Shown here: piece after piece, positions 34,147-44,828 of the stretch
Layout: each line of letters opens with the position of its first letter
Numbering within the stretch: the first letter of the stretch is position 1
Made by a program: the position numbers and the translations under genes
Notes under the pieces: model-generated
Database searches by the model: none
What the model was told of the DNA's origin: nothing
What the model saw: only the letters and a program-made list of their open reading frames with translations
Origin: Pocillopora verrucosa
Taxonomy: Eukaryota; Cnidaria; Anthozoa; Scleractinia; Pocilloporidae
DNA length: 64,000 bases
NCBI RefSeq assembly: GCF_036669915.1
Contig: NC_089313.1
Location: 2,742,585 to 2,806,584, forward strand
Reading direction: 5' to 3'

Positions 34147-35796
34147 TCACCTCTCTGACAGTCCCTCAAACACAGACTCCTGTGGCTTCATAATTTTACG
34201 GATTATGTGCATTGAAGAACTGAAACTCAGAGTCAAAGTGAGGCCAAGTGCTACGGTGCGAAGAGCAGTGAGTTTTACGTTATTCAGGGAGCCTTGCGAA
34301 TTGAGAATGAAGTAAAACACAGCTACTATGTCACTTTCAACATAAGCACAGATCATACACACACTGATGTAGAACACATACCTTGTGACAACTTTGTGTT
34401 TGTTGAGGATGATAATAAAAAGAAAATTGCAAACTGTGCACGTTACATTGTAAACCGTTAAATATAAAAACGTGCTAAACGTAAACCTGTCAGAGAATAG
34501 CCTTTGGCTGAGAGAACAATACGGTACAACGAAGCACAAAACGAGCAAATACATGTTGGATGAAAACCAGTGACTTCGAATCAACTTTGAAACGTTTGTC
34601 AAAACGGTCCAAGCGCTCGCACGATTAAACCTACTGTACATGAAAAAACAAAAGATTTGAATTGATGGCCACCATAAAGGGAGAATACCTGAGAAAGAAA
34701 CAGATACTCCACTATCAAATCGGAAAAAAGATAATCCCCCACTTGATATACCTACAGGGAGTGCTACCAGCACGTAACCAAGACCAACTGTGAGGTAGCG
34801 GATGCTTCTTCCAAATAGCCTTGTCACACAAACTATAATTCTGCCCATGTGGTCAAATGTTGTTATATCAGTGTCTGTGTATATTGTATTGATTAGAGGT
34901 TGTAACTCACTTTCAATTTCCTCGCCGGTGATGTCTTGTATGTTCTGTTCCTGATCCTCGTCAACTCTTGGGACTAGCCGCGCATTTTCCTCGTTTCCTG
35001 CTGCAGATTCTTCATCGACTTGATGTGATATCGTCACACAACAGAGTTTCTTCTTTCGTCTGAGCCATTCGAGCGTGATAATTGGACCCAAAAGAAACCA
35101 GTAGTAAAGTCTGACTCGGTATTCGTTCATCTTGCTGAGCTCATTAGACCCTTGTTGAGTTTCTATGATATTTACAAATGTTTTGTCTGTAGCTGTAAGA
35201 AAATCATAGTTATTTAACCAGGAGAAAGAGTGTGAACTGGTGCAATTGATACATCGGCTAACAAACACAATGGGAATCAATATCTCCTCTTGCGTATGAG
35301 GTTTTGATACATTTCCATCTGGTCCACAATATCCGTGGCCAAAATATGTCACCACAGAGTATCCAGCGTTCTGTGCATTAAGTGCTAGATCTCCACACGA
35401 AAATGCCGCTGTATGATTCTTAACCGTGACGAGAGCGATTTTGTCGACGTGTATTCTTGACTTGCTTACATCAACTAGAGGTTGACGTACATTGGTCAGT
35501 TTGGAAACCACTGCTAAGCCACTCAAACGAAGATCTTGGTCCGCATCAGCTTTCGATTCTTGCAGAAACGGTTCCAGCGAAGGACGATAATCATCTCCAT
35601 TTGCAAACGGTGGCGGAGAGAGTTGGCAAACCACTTTCGGAACGCTTGCGAACGACAAAGTTGTTCTGCCAGATTGGAAGTGTGAATTGCAGGAAACGGG
35701 AGGCTGAGGTCGAAGAAAGAACAAGACATAAGCTGAGACAAGGTTCAGCAGGATGAGGAAAAAAGAGCTGCCAATAATCAAGAATTTTGCAGACAT
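34147..35796 (-). CDS. PA-7TM family member 4 (type B ectodomain), intact
   Basis: 549 residues without an intron. ATG at 35796 (MSAKFLIIGS); upstream the frame runs only to TTG. Signal peptide 5-28. The type B ectodomain includes SLEPFLQESKADADQD and LSGLAVVSKLTN. The PA-like core is at about 115-182: RIHVDKIALVT, FSCGDLALNAQNAGYSVVTY, then ILIPIVFV. Cysteines around 134, 157, 182 and 185 may pair. TM1 is about 229-245 (YYWFLLGPIITLEWL) with RRKKKLC. The cytoplasmic loop is acidic and Glu/Asp-rich, then TM2-TM7 follow as in the family. The TM2-TM3 extracellular loop is short (FFRFDSGVSVSFSG). The C-terminus reads EGLSER. The ectodomain is far more different from type A than the last 90 residues are. 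It lies 3.5 kb upstream of nothing coding on its strand; GPCR 3 follows on the plus strand at 39956. Confidence 0.85.
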   Translation of the reverse strand: MSAKFLIIGSSFFLILLNLVSAYVLFFLRPQPPVSCNSHFQSGRTTLSFASVPKVVCQLSPPPFANGDDYRPSLEPFLQESKADADQDLRLSGLAVVSKLTNVRQPLVDVSKSRIHVDKIALVTVKNHTAAFSCGDLALNAQNAGYSVVTYFGHGYCGPDGNVSKPHTQEEILIPIVFVSRCINCTSSHSFSWLNNYDFLTATDKTFVNIIETQQGSNELSKMNEYRVRLYYWFLLGPIITLEWLRRKKKLCCVTISHQVDEESAAGNEENARLVPRVDEDQEQNIQDITGEEIESELQPLINTIYTDTDITTFDHMGRIIVCVTRLFGRSIRYLTVGLGYVLVALPVGISSGGLSFFRFDSGVSVSFSGILPLWWPSIQIFCFFMYSRFNRASAWTVLTNVSKLIRSHWFSSNMYLLVLCFVVPYCSLSQRLFSDRFTFSTFLYLTVYNVTCTVCNFLFIIILNKHKVVTRYVFYISVCMICAYVESDIVAVFYFILNSQGSLNNVKLTALRTVALGLTLTLSFSSSMHIIRKIMKPQESVFEGLSER

Positions 35797-37206
35797 GCTG
35801 GCTATCAACGCAAAAGCGATCTTAGTCAAAACCTACCCTTGTAGAGGAATGCACAGCGTAGGACCATCATTGTACCGCTGACCGAAAATAATAAGGCACA
35901 ACAGACAAGTTCTTGAACATTTATCAACATCTCAAGTATAGCTTTTTCATTTAGTATCAAATTTTCAACTCCTATTTTATTGAGTTTTCTTTGTCCAAAA
36001 AAGTATTGTTCTACTGTGGATATCGCTTCCACTGTTATCAGTGCTTCAAATACTCTGTACAAAATCAATACGTTAGCTGCTGTATTCTACACTCAGAGTC
36101 GGAGTGAGGCTTATTAAGTGCTGCCTAAAACAATGTAAAACACATACCCTGCGACAAAATTATGCATGTGGAGGATAATAGTACCGAGGAAATGGCGTAC
36201 ACGAAATCATAAGCAAGATTACAACTTAACAACCATTAATTAGCGTCCATTGACCCTTTACACCCTAACATCAGTATCTATACTCTCCATACTCTTCTCT
36301 TTACATTCCTTTGGTATTGATAAGGAGAATTCATCTAACAATCAAAACTTCTTAGGTTGGCAATCATTTCCTTTATCCTCATGATGATAAGGAGGAATCA
36401 AAGATGATCCCTCTTGAGGTTTGGAGAGTTAACAACCTAAGAGACACGGTTTTCATTGAAACAATTAGTTTTTAAAGTGTTTAGTCTTGATTTCCTTGCC
36501 TTATTTTTTCCTGCTTGAAGTTTGGTGATGTTGTCTGAACTGTGGGATTCATTCAAAACTTCAAGCATCAAATTCCGGGAGTGGAAATGGTACAGGAGAA
36601 GGAAACAACCAATTAGTGTATTTTAACTGGAAGTTTTAGGTAACAAGGCATTTTAAGGGTGAAACAAATTTTAATCAAAAGATGTTTTTAATTGTAAATT
36701 TGTTAACTTTGTGTTGTGACAGGTTTTGTCTGCTGTCTGCATATTAATTTGTTCATTGCAGTTTATGTAATTGCTAAAACTTATGTTTAATCCTTTGACA
36801 CCTAAGAGTGATTAGCATCTAATTTCTCCTTACAATATCAACTCCAACAAATAAAGGTCATGGAAATTAAGGAAATGATCACCAATTCAAGAAGTTTATG
36901 ATTGCCACACAAATTCTCCTTGTCATTACCATAGGAAATATACAGAGAACAGTGTGAAGAATATGAACACCAATGTACAGATGTAAAAGGTTTAAGGATG
37001 GCAGGTGCATCATTAGGAAACAGGAAAACAGTACAAGTGAAAAAGGAGTATTTTACACTAGCATTTCTAACACATGAAAACCTTCGAAAAGCAATAATTT
37101 CAGTTTTTCCCTATTTATTCTTTAATATTATTTGTATTAAAATCTTGGAGAGGGATACCTTATATTCCATTTAAAATACTTATTTAATTAAATTCTTGGA
37201 TTGCCT
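35797..37206. repeat. type B 5' flank and module R0, copy 3
   Basis: 35797-36060 is the type B promoter flank ('GTACCGCTGACC', 'AGACAAGTTCTTGAACATTTATCAAC'). 36070-36230 is a minus-strand TM7 relic. 36240-37206 is R0. From about 37024 the sequence is nearly identical to 23340 onward, marking one edge of the 13.7-kb duplication. Confidence 0.6.
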
Positions 37207-38201
37207 TAACCCTTTCACTCCCAATATAAAAAAATCACTTCCTCTTCACTGTTCAAGGTTAAGTTGGAATATTGAGTCTTGATTATCTTATTCAATTAAA
37301 CACTTTGATTGCATTAACCCTTTCACTCCCAATATCAAAATATCACTTCCTCTTCACTGTTCAAGGTTAAGTTAGAATATTGAGTCTTGATTATCTGAAT
37401 GTGAAACTAGAAGTGTGTCTCTATAACTAAGGGTTGTTAAAGTTATTAGACTAGAGTGTTTCCTTTTATTAAAGACTGATTTGTGAAAGGAAGATGATTT
37501 AGGTTATTAAAACAAGTTATTGTAGTACTATGTATTCTCATAACTTGTGCAGAAACAGGGGAAAGAGAGGATTCTGATTGTTACCAATCAGTTGTATCAT
37601 AGATGGTATATGAAGATCAAGAATGAATCTTATGTAGGATACAAAATACAACTATTGGAATTGATTTCCTGTCTTATTTTTCAGAATTCAGCTCAATAGT
37701 TGAGAGAGGTTGAATGGATTTCAAAGGGTGCACCTGGTTTGTCTGTGTCAGATACATAACATTGTAACTTTAGTCTTAGACCTTAAATGGTGCCTGACCA
37801 CTGACAACACATAAGACTCCCACAAGTAAGCTTCCATGAGCAGGATTTTTTCCTACTCTGCAGTTACCATTTCATCAGGGAACAGTCACAGTACTGTAAT
37901 AGAGTGCTTGTTATTCCAGCTAACATTCCCAGGTTTTTGGGAATACGGTAGTAAGTGTACTCCTTTAGGGACCAGGAACCTCCACCCCTCTATCACCTGG
38001 GGGAGGAGAGGAGTATTATTGGGAGGATCATAATGTTTGCAATGGGTACGGAAAGGGGATCAGTGGTTGCAAACACAGTATAAAGGGGACTAAAGAAAAT
38101 ACACTGCCATTTAACAGCCAGCGAGGAGTGTCACAAAGCCTTATGGGGGAATCAGGTAAATTTAACCCCCTTCCCATCCGGCAGTAATAATCACCAGTCC
38201 C
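37207..38201. repeat. array module R1, copy 4
   Basis: Nearly identical to copy 2 (offset 13684), including the doubled 108-bp head. Confidence 0.8.
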
Positions 38202-39030
38202 TTACCAATGTTTTAATGTTGTGCTGATATTCATGGCTCTTGTTCTCTTCGCAGGATCAACAGCATCATCCACGGAGTTTTTTGCTGGCGCCACAGAGTA
38301 CATTTCCTTGGGAAGTAGGTCGATCTGTCTTTTGCCTGTTTTGAGAAAAATCTGCTCTTGTTAGCAAATTGTAAGTATACAAACTGTTTTCCGTATTTAT
38401 AATGTTAGTTAGTTTTGATTTGCATCAGGAAAAGAGGATCGAACAATATGCATCGGAAAAGCGAAATGAGTCGCAGACAGACTGTAATGGGGCTGACGCT
38501 GGCATAAATCAAATCAAACTTGAACAACGCCGCGTCGGGGAAATGTCTTATATTAACGGAACCTCCAAGCGTCTATCAGTCTCAACTGGTTTATTAATCA
38601 CTGGAAAGCTCGTGAAAACTGAAATACAATAAATTAAAATAGCCCATTACCATACAATAAACGCTAATCGAAATGTCCTGAACTCGAACACGCGGGGCGT
38701 GCACATAGATAAATCAAAACAACACAAATATCTAAAGCGAAACAAAACTACCTTTGATTAGACGCGTTTCGGTTTATAAATACAAGAATAAATAGGATGA
38801 CATACCTCTTCCCCTGTTCTATTATTCTACAATTTAGATAATCCTTCGATCTGGTTATGCTTGCGACTAACACCTGTCTCGTGGCCGAATGAAACATAAT
38901 GCCGACAATTCGAAGGTATGTCACACAAAACAAAACAAAAGGGTATTGAACGTCACGCAAATAACAAATAAAAATGGCCTTCGTTACACAGACAACCTAA
39001 GGTGTTCGTGACTGCGTGACGTCAGTTATA
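38202..39030 (-). pseudogene. inverted GPCR 5' leader relic, copy 3
   Basis: Nearly identical to the relic at 24518, with the relic ATG at 38234, the 510-bp insertion at about 38481-38990 and TGACGTCA at 39017-39024. One amino-acid-changing difference (GADAGIN vs GADADIN) lies in the short frame inside. Confidence 0.75.
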
Positions 39031-39374
39031 CAGGTCTTCATTCAATCGCCCGGGAATCGTTCAAAGTTAATGTTCCGTACTCCGCGGCCGGTCAAAATAT
39101 TTACATCCCCTATTCTTTAGGACGAGATGCTACTCTTAGACATAAAGATTTTGACATGACATATTCTTGCGGTGGTTTAAGTACTTAAATAAATGACCTC
39201 TTAAAATATTTATAAACTACACTGTCTCAATTTAGGTTGTTTACATACAAACATACATATAGCTGTATAAAGCTAGCTTACAGGTCAGTCACGAACAAAA
39301 CAGATGAAAAAGCTTTATAATGATTTGAAAGTTAAATTCGATCCTATCTTTTAAATAATTGTATCCGCTGCCCT
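39031..39374. other. spacer between inverted leader and GPCR 3 promoter
   Basis: Duplicate of 25346-25690 with a few substitutions. No coding evidence. Confidence 0.45.
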
Positions 39375-39955
39375 AAAAATACGGAATCTTATTCAAGAAC
39401 GATCGAATAAAGATCTATATAACTGACGTCACGCAGTCATTAACACTTAATTTTGTGTGTCTGCGGTTCATTTCGCTTTTCCGATGCATATTTTAAATGC
39501 TGCCGTCTTCTGATCTATTGCACTGCGATTTATTCATTTGCAATCGTATTCATTAGATTAAAATAAAACACCTCAAGAATATCTAATTATCTTTTTGTGT
39601 TAGAGCAAAATAAACTCTGCCCTCAGAGTATGGAAAGATTCAAATAATTGACGTCACGCAGTCACGAACACTTTATGTTGTCTGTCTGCGGTTCATATCG
39701 CTTTTTCGATGCATATTTTAAGTTCTGCCGTCTTCCGGTCCATCTGCTTTTCCCGATGCAATTCAAAAATAGCTCACATTACAGGTACAGAAGTTCTTTA
39801 CGTAAGCTTACAATTTGCGAGTTAAAAAGAGCACAATTGTTTTAAAACTCGACAGATCGACCAACATACCAAAGAAATGCAGCTTATGCAGGCGTCAGCT
39901 TAAAAGATTTCCTTGGAAGACGCTCAGTGTTGATCCTGTGAAGACATCAAGAGCC
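39375..39955 (+). promoter_or_regulatory. GPCR 3 promoter and leader with two CRE palindromes
   Basis: A copy of the GPCR 2 promoter. TGACGTCA lies at 39424-39431 and 39649-39656, with 'ATCTATATAAC' before the first. Confidence 0.6.
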
Positions 39956-40900
39956 ATGAATATCAGCACAACATCAAATTCTCCTTCGATCGATGTAAGG
40001 TTTTATCTGTTCACCCAGCTCGCCACAGGGATCTCCCTGGTGATTCTGTCGCCGATGACAGTCATTAGTAACCTCCTGTTATTACTGACTATTTACAAAG
40101 ATCCTCTCAAATGTTTCCGTACACCAGCTTCGTATCTCATCATCGCTTTAGGCTGTGTTGATTTCACAACCGGTCTTGTTATCGAGCCTCTCTTCGTTGC
40201 TTACCGCCTGGCAAGTTATTTGAAATGGTCACTGTATCCAGGCCGATCATACGAAAGCCTGCTAAGAACTGGAAGTTCTATTTCCACCGTAGGCCTCAAC
40301 TTGTCATTCTTGCTCGTTCTCGCTCTCATTTGGACACAGTTCCTTGCCATAACTCACCCACAACGTTACCGCTCGGCCATTACAACGCGCAGGATCCTTG
40401 TATTTGTTGGTATCTCGACGCTGTACTTCACAGGTTTCACTCTTCTGCAATTCATCGGAGTCTCCCGAAGAAGCCTCCTTCAGATAAATCTCCATTTCCA
40501 TGCCACAGTCATAACAATCCTGCTTTTCGTTGGTTCTGCTATACTTCTGAGGTCACTTCGCCGATTTGCCAAAGAATCTCGCCAAAATGAAGACGATGAA
40601 GGCTTGAGACAACTTACGGTGGCAACTTTGCTTCTATCAGCAATACTAATAGCTTGCACACTTGCTCATATCATTACACTTAATTTCTGGTTTTACACAG
40701 AACTGGAGACACCACAAGACACGCTTCGTCTCTCCGCTGCCATTACAATTGCAGACGAAATGTTATTTATTAAGGTAGCTTCTGACGCATTCGTTTACGC
40801 TTGGAGACTGCCATACTACAGGAAGTCTCTGAAACTAGTGTTGACTCGTGCTAGGCAGCAAATTGGAAATGAAGCCACTGAAATGGTAACCATGGCCTGA
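39956..40900 (+). CDS. rhodopsin-class orphan GPCR 3
   Basis: A 314-residue intronless receptor, the duplicate of GPCR 2 at an offset of 13684 bp. Its M34 lies in TM1 next to N39, and R258 lies in the last extracellular loop. DRY is TQF and NPxxY is DAFVY, exactly as in GPCR 2. Both copies keep full open frames and duplicated CRE promoters, so both may be expressed. Because of the high identity, collapsed or falsely duplicated assembly must be considered. Confidence 0.9.
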   Translation: MNISTTSNSPSIDVRFYLFTQLATGISLVILSPMTVISNLLLLLTIYKDPLKCFRTPASYLIIALGCVDFTTGLVIEPLFVAYRLASYLKWSLYPGRSYESLLRTGSSISTVGLNLSFLLVLALIWTQFLAITHPQRYRSAITTRRILVFVGISTLYFTGFTLLQFIGVSRRSLLQINLHFHATVITILLFVGSAILLRSLRRFAKESRQNEDDEGLRQLTVATLLLSAILIACTLAHIITLNFWFYTELETPQDTLRLSAAITIADEMLFIKVASDAFVYAWRLPYYRKSLKLVLTRARQQIGNEATEMVTMA

Positions 40901-43107
40901 TCATTACTTCTTTCATCTAGAATTATATAACCAGACACTTATGACTTGCACTAAATCGGAGAACTAAGAATCACTGCAGACTGATATAAATTAAAGCCAA
41001 CATGTAACAGCAATAAACTAGCAATCCGTTCTTGTGCTCTAGTTAATGTGTCAGTTGTACTAAAACCCCAACTGTAGAAACAATCACAGAAACCAGAGCA
41101 AGTAAATATGGTTCGTGTCGATATTCTACCTCTGAGAAAGATGAAGATTGGAAACTGTTTTAGGCTATTGTGGTAACCTTTTACCTCACACTTCACGGGT
41201 CAGAAGATGATAACTTGACTGGCTTGATGTTAAATGCAAACGAAAGACGTTACGAAACCATAATAAGTGCGAAACTGATATTCGGGGTGATCATTACAGA
41301 AATCTTGGTAAATCAGTGTAAACGTTTATCCTGTGTTTTTATTATTGATTGAACTGGTTACAAATATGTATAGAAATTGAAATTTTGAGTCTTTTCTTTA
41401 GGGATCGACAGAAAGGGAATTTTTCGAGACCCTCAGTATTTCCGAATGCGGCCGATACTTATCAACCGCTTTAGTGATTTGAGTAGGTCAAGTCAACAGA
41501 TTTGAAATGATCAAGTTGAAAAAAAGATGCGATTAATGTTTAACCCAATGTTTAATTTGTAACCCACTATTTATTCGCCGTCTGTATTTGGACACAAGTG
41601 TTGGGTGCTAACTCGGGAAATAATCGCTTAGCAAGGGCGAATAATTCTGTGACACAGATGTCATTGAGCAACAAAAAATTCCGGAACTGCCAAGATTTCT
41701 CGTAATATAAAGGGGCACGCACACAATTTCGTTCAACTGCTATAATCTAAACTCAGAGTTAGAATGAGGCTTATAGAGTGCTGCCTTAAAACAACGTAAA
41801 ACACATACTCTGCGACAAAATTATGCTTGTTGAGGATAACAGTACCGAGAAATTGCCTTCTCGAAATCATTAGCAAGATGATAAATTAGCAACCATTAAT
41901 TAGAGTCTATTGACCCTTTACACCCTAACAAATCAACAGATGGTCCCTCTTGAGGCTTGGAGAGTTAACAACCTGAGAGACACGGTTTTTATTGAGACCA
42001 TTCCTCTTTAATGTCCTTAATCTTGATTTCCTTGCCTTATTTTTTCCTGCTTGGAGTTTGGTGATGTTGTCTGAACTGTTGGATTCATTCAAAAACTTCA
42101 AGCATTAAATCCAGGGAGAGGAATGGTACAGGGGAAGGAAACAACCAATTATTGTATTTTAACTAGAGGTTTTAGGTAAGAAGGCATTTTAGGGGTGAAA
42201 CAAATTTTAAGCGAAAGATGTATTTAACTGTACATGTGTTAACTTTGTGTTGTGACAGGTTTTGTCTGTTGTCTGCACACTGGTTTGTTAATTCTATTGA
42301 CTACAGTTTATGTAATTGTCAATACTCATGTTTAATCCTTTGACACCTAAGAGTGACTAGCATCTAATTTCTCCTTACAGTATCAACTTCAACAAATAAA
42401 GAAGATGAAATGAAGGAAACGACTTAGGAAGCTTCTGATTGCCACACAAATTCTCCTTGTCATTACCATAGGAAATATAAAGAGAAAAGTTTGGATAATA
42501 TGAATACCAATGTAAAAGGTTTAAGGATGGCAGGTGCATCATTAGGAAACAGGAACAGAACACAAGGGAAAAAGGAGTATTTTACACTAGCATTTCTAAG
42601 ACATAAAAAAAACTTCAAAAATCAATAATTTCAGTTTTGCCCTACTAATTCCCTAATATAATTTGTTGTTCTTAAATCCTTGAGAATGATATCATATATT
42701 CCTTTTAAAATACTTGTAAATTAAATTCCCTCACATTGTGATATTTCTACATTAACCATTTAACTCTCAGAAGTGCTTCACATGTAACTTCTCCCCATAA
42801 TATCAATACATTAAGTTGTTATCTTGATCAAACACCAAATTCTGATAATCAATTCACAAGGAAATGTGTAGCAGCCAGAGGGGAGAATTAACAGTCAGAT
42901 CTTAGGAGTTAAAGGGTTAAGTTTACTCTTAGCTACGCAAAGCACTTTAGTTTAAAAGTAAAAACCAAATATAAATACAGTGTAGTACTTTTTAAAGTTT
43001 TAAGTCAATGTAAATAAGTTTCATGGATTAATACAGCCAGTTTTGAGATTTGCATACAAAGAAGGAAAGAGGTGACTGTTATATTATGTGAACACTTTGA
43101 TTGCATT
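40901..43107. repeat. GPCR 3 3' flank and module R0, copy 4
   Basis: 40901-41730 duplicates 27217-28049. 41740-41900 is a minus-strand TM7 relic. Compared with copy 2, about 150 bp are deleted near 41930. 42840-42920 carries the 'GCAGCCAGAGGGGAGAATTA' coral-type block. No gene. Confidence 0.6.
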
Positions 43108-43946
43108 AACCCTTTCATTCCCAATATCAAACTATCACCTCTTCACTGTTCAAGGTTAAGTTGGAATATCAAGTCTTAATTATCTGAATGTGAAACTAGA
43201 AGTGTTTCTCTGTAACTAAGGGGTGTTCAAGTTATTAGACTACAGTGTTTCCTTTTATTAACAACTACTTTGTGAAAGGAAGACGATTTAGGCTATCAAA
43301 ACGAGTTATCGCAGTACTATGTATTCTCATAACTTGTGCAGAAACAGGGGAAAGAGTGGATTCTGATTGTTACCCATCAGTTGTATTATGGATGGTACAG
43401 AAGATCAGGAATGAATCTTTATTTTTCAGAATTCAGCTCAATAGTTGAGAGAGGCTGAATGGATTTCAAAGGGTGCACCTGGTTTGTCTGTGTCAGATAC
43501 ATAACATTGTAACTTTAGTCTTAAACCTTAAATGGTGCCAATAAAGAAACAACTGAACACACATGAGGCTCCCACAAGTAAGCTTCCATGACCAGGATTT
43601 TTTTCCTACTCTGCAGTACTGTAATAGAGTGCTTGTTATCCCGGCTGACATCCCCAGGTTTTTGGGAATAGTAAGTGTACTCCTAAGGGACCAGTAACCC
43701 CCACCTCCCCCCCCCCACCCCTCTATTGCATGGGGGAGGAGAGGAGTATAACTGGGGGGAATCACAATGTTTGCAAAGGGAACGGAAAGGGAATCAGTGG
43801 TCGCAAACACAGTATTAAGGGGACTAAAGAAAATAAACTGCCATTTAACAGCCAGTGAGGAATATCAAAGAAGCCTTATGGGGGGATCTGGTAAATTAAC
43901 CCCCTTCCCATCCGGCGGTAATAACCATCAGTCCCTTACCAATGCT
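43108..43946. repeat. array module R1, copy 5
   Basis: A shorter R1 with a single head and a C-run at 43700-43715. It pairs with copy 6 within the 7.5-kb duplication. Confidence 0.75.
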
Positions 43947-44828
43947 TTAATGTTGTGCTGATATTCATGGCTCTTGTTGTCCTCGCAAGATCAACAGCAT
44001 CATCCAAGGAGTTTTTTGCCAGCGCCATAGAGTACATTTCCTCGGGAAGTTGGTCAATCTGTGTTTTAAAAAAAAATCTGCCAATGTAAGCAAATTGTAA
44101 GCATACGAACAGTTTTTCTGTACTAATAATGTTAGCTAATTTTGATTTGCATCAGGAAAAGAGGATCGAACTGAGAACGTCAGCATTTAAAATATGCATC
44201 GGACTAGACTAGAGTGTTTCCTTTTATTAACAACTACTTTGTGAAGTCTGAAAAAAAAGCGAAATGAGCCGCAGACAGACTGTAATGGGGCGGACGCTAA
44301 CATAAATCAAATCAAACTTGAACAACGCCGCGTCGGGGAAATGTCTTATTTTGACAGAACCTCCAAGCGTCTATCAGTCTCAACTGGTTTATTAATCACT
44401 GGAAAGCTCGTGAAAACTGAAATACAATAAATTAAAATAGGCCATTACCATACAAGAAACGCTAATCGAAATGTCCTGAACTCGAACACGCGGGGCGTGC
44501 ATATAGATAAATCAAAACAACACAAATATCTAAAGCGAAACAAAACTACCTTTGATTAGACGCGTTTCGGTTTATAAATACAAGAATAAATAAGATGACA
44601 TACCTCTTTCCCCGTTAAATTATTCTTGTATTTCGACAATCCTTCGATCTGGTTATGCTTGCAACTAACCCGCGTCTCGTGGCCGAATGAAACATAATGC
44701 CGACAATTCGAAGGTATGTCACACAAAACATAACAAAAGGGTATTAAACGTCACGCAAATCACAACTGAAAATAGCCTTCGGTACACAGACAACCTAAGG
44801 TGTTCGTGACTGCGTGACGTCAGTTATA
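43947..44828 (-). pseudogene. inverted GPCR 5' leader relic, copy 4
   Basis: The relic ATG is in 'GATATTCATGGC' near 43970. TGACGTCA is at 44815-44822 and the 510-bp insertion at 44279-44788. Unlike copies 1 and 3, it carries a roughly 45-bp filler at about 44203-44250 copied from module R1 ('GTGTTTCCTTTTATTAACAA'). Confidence 0.7.
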
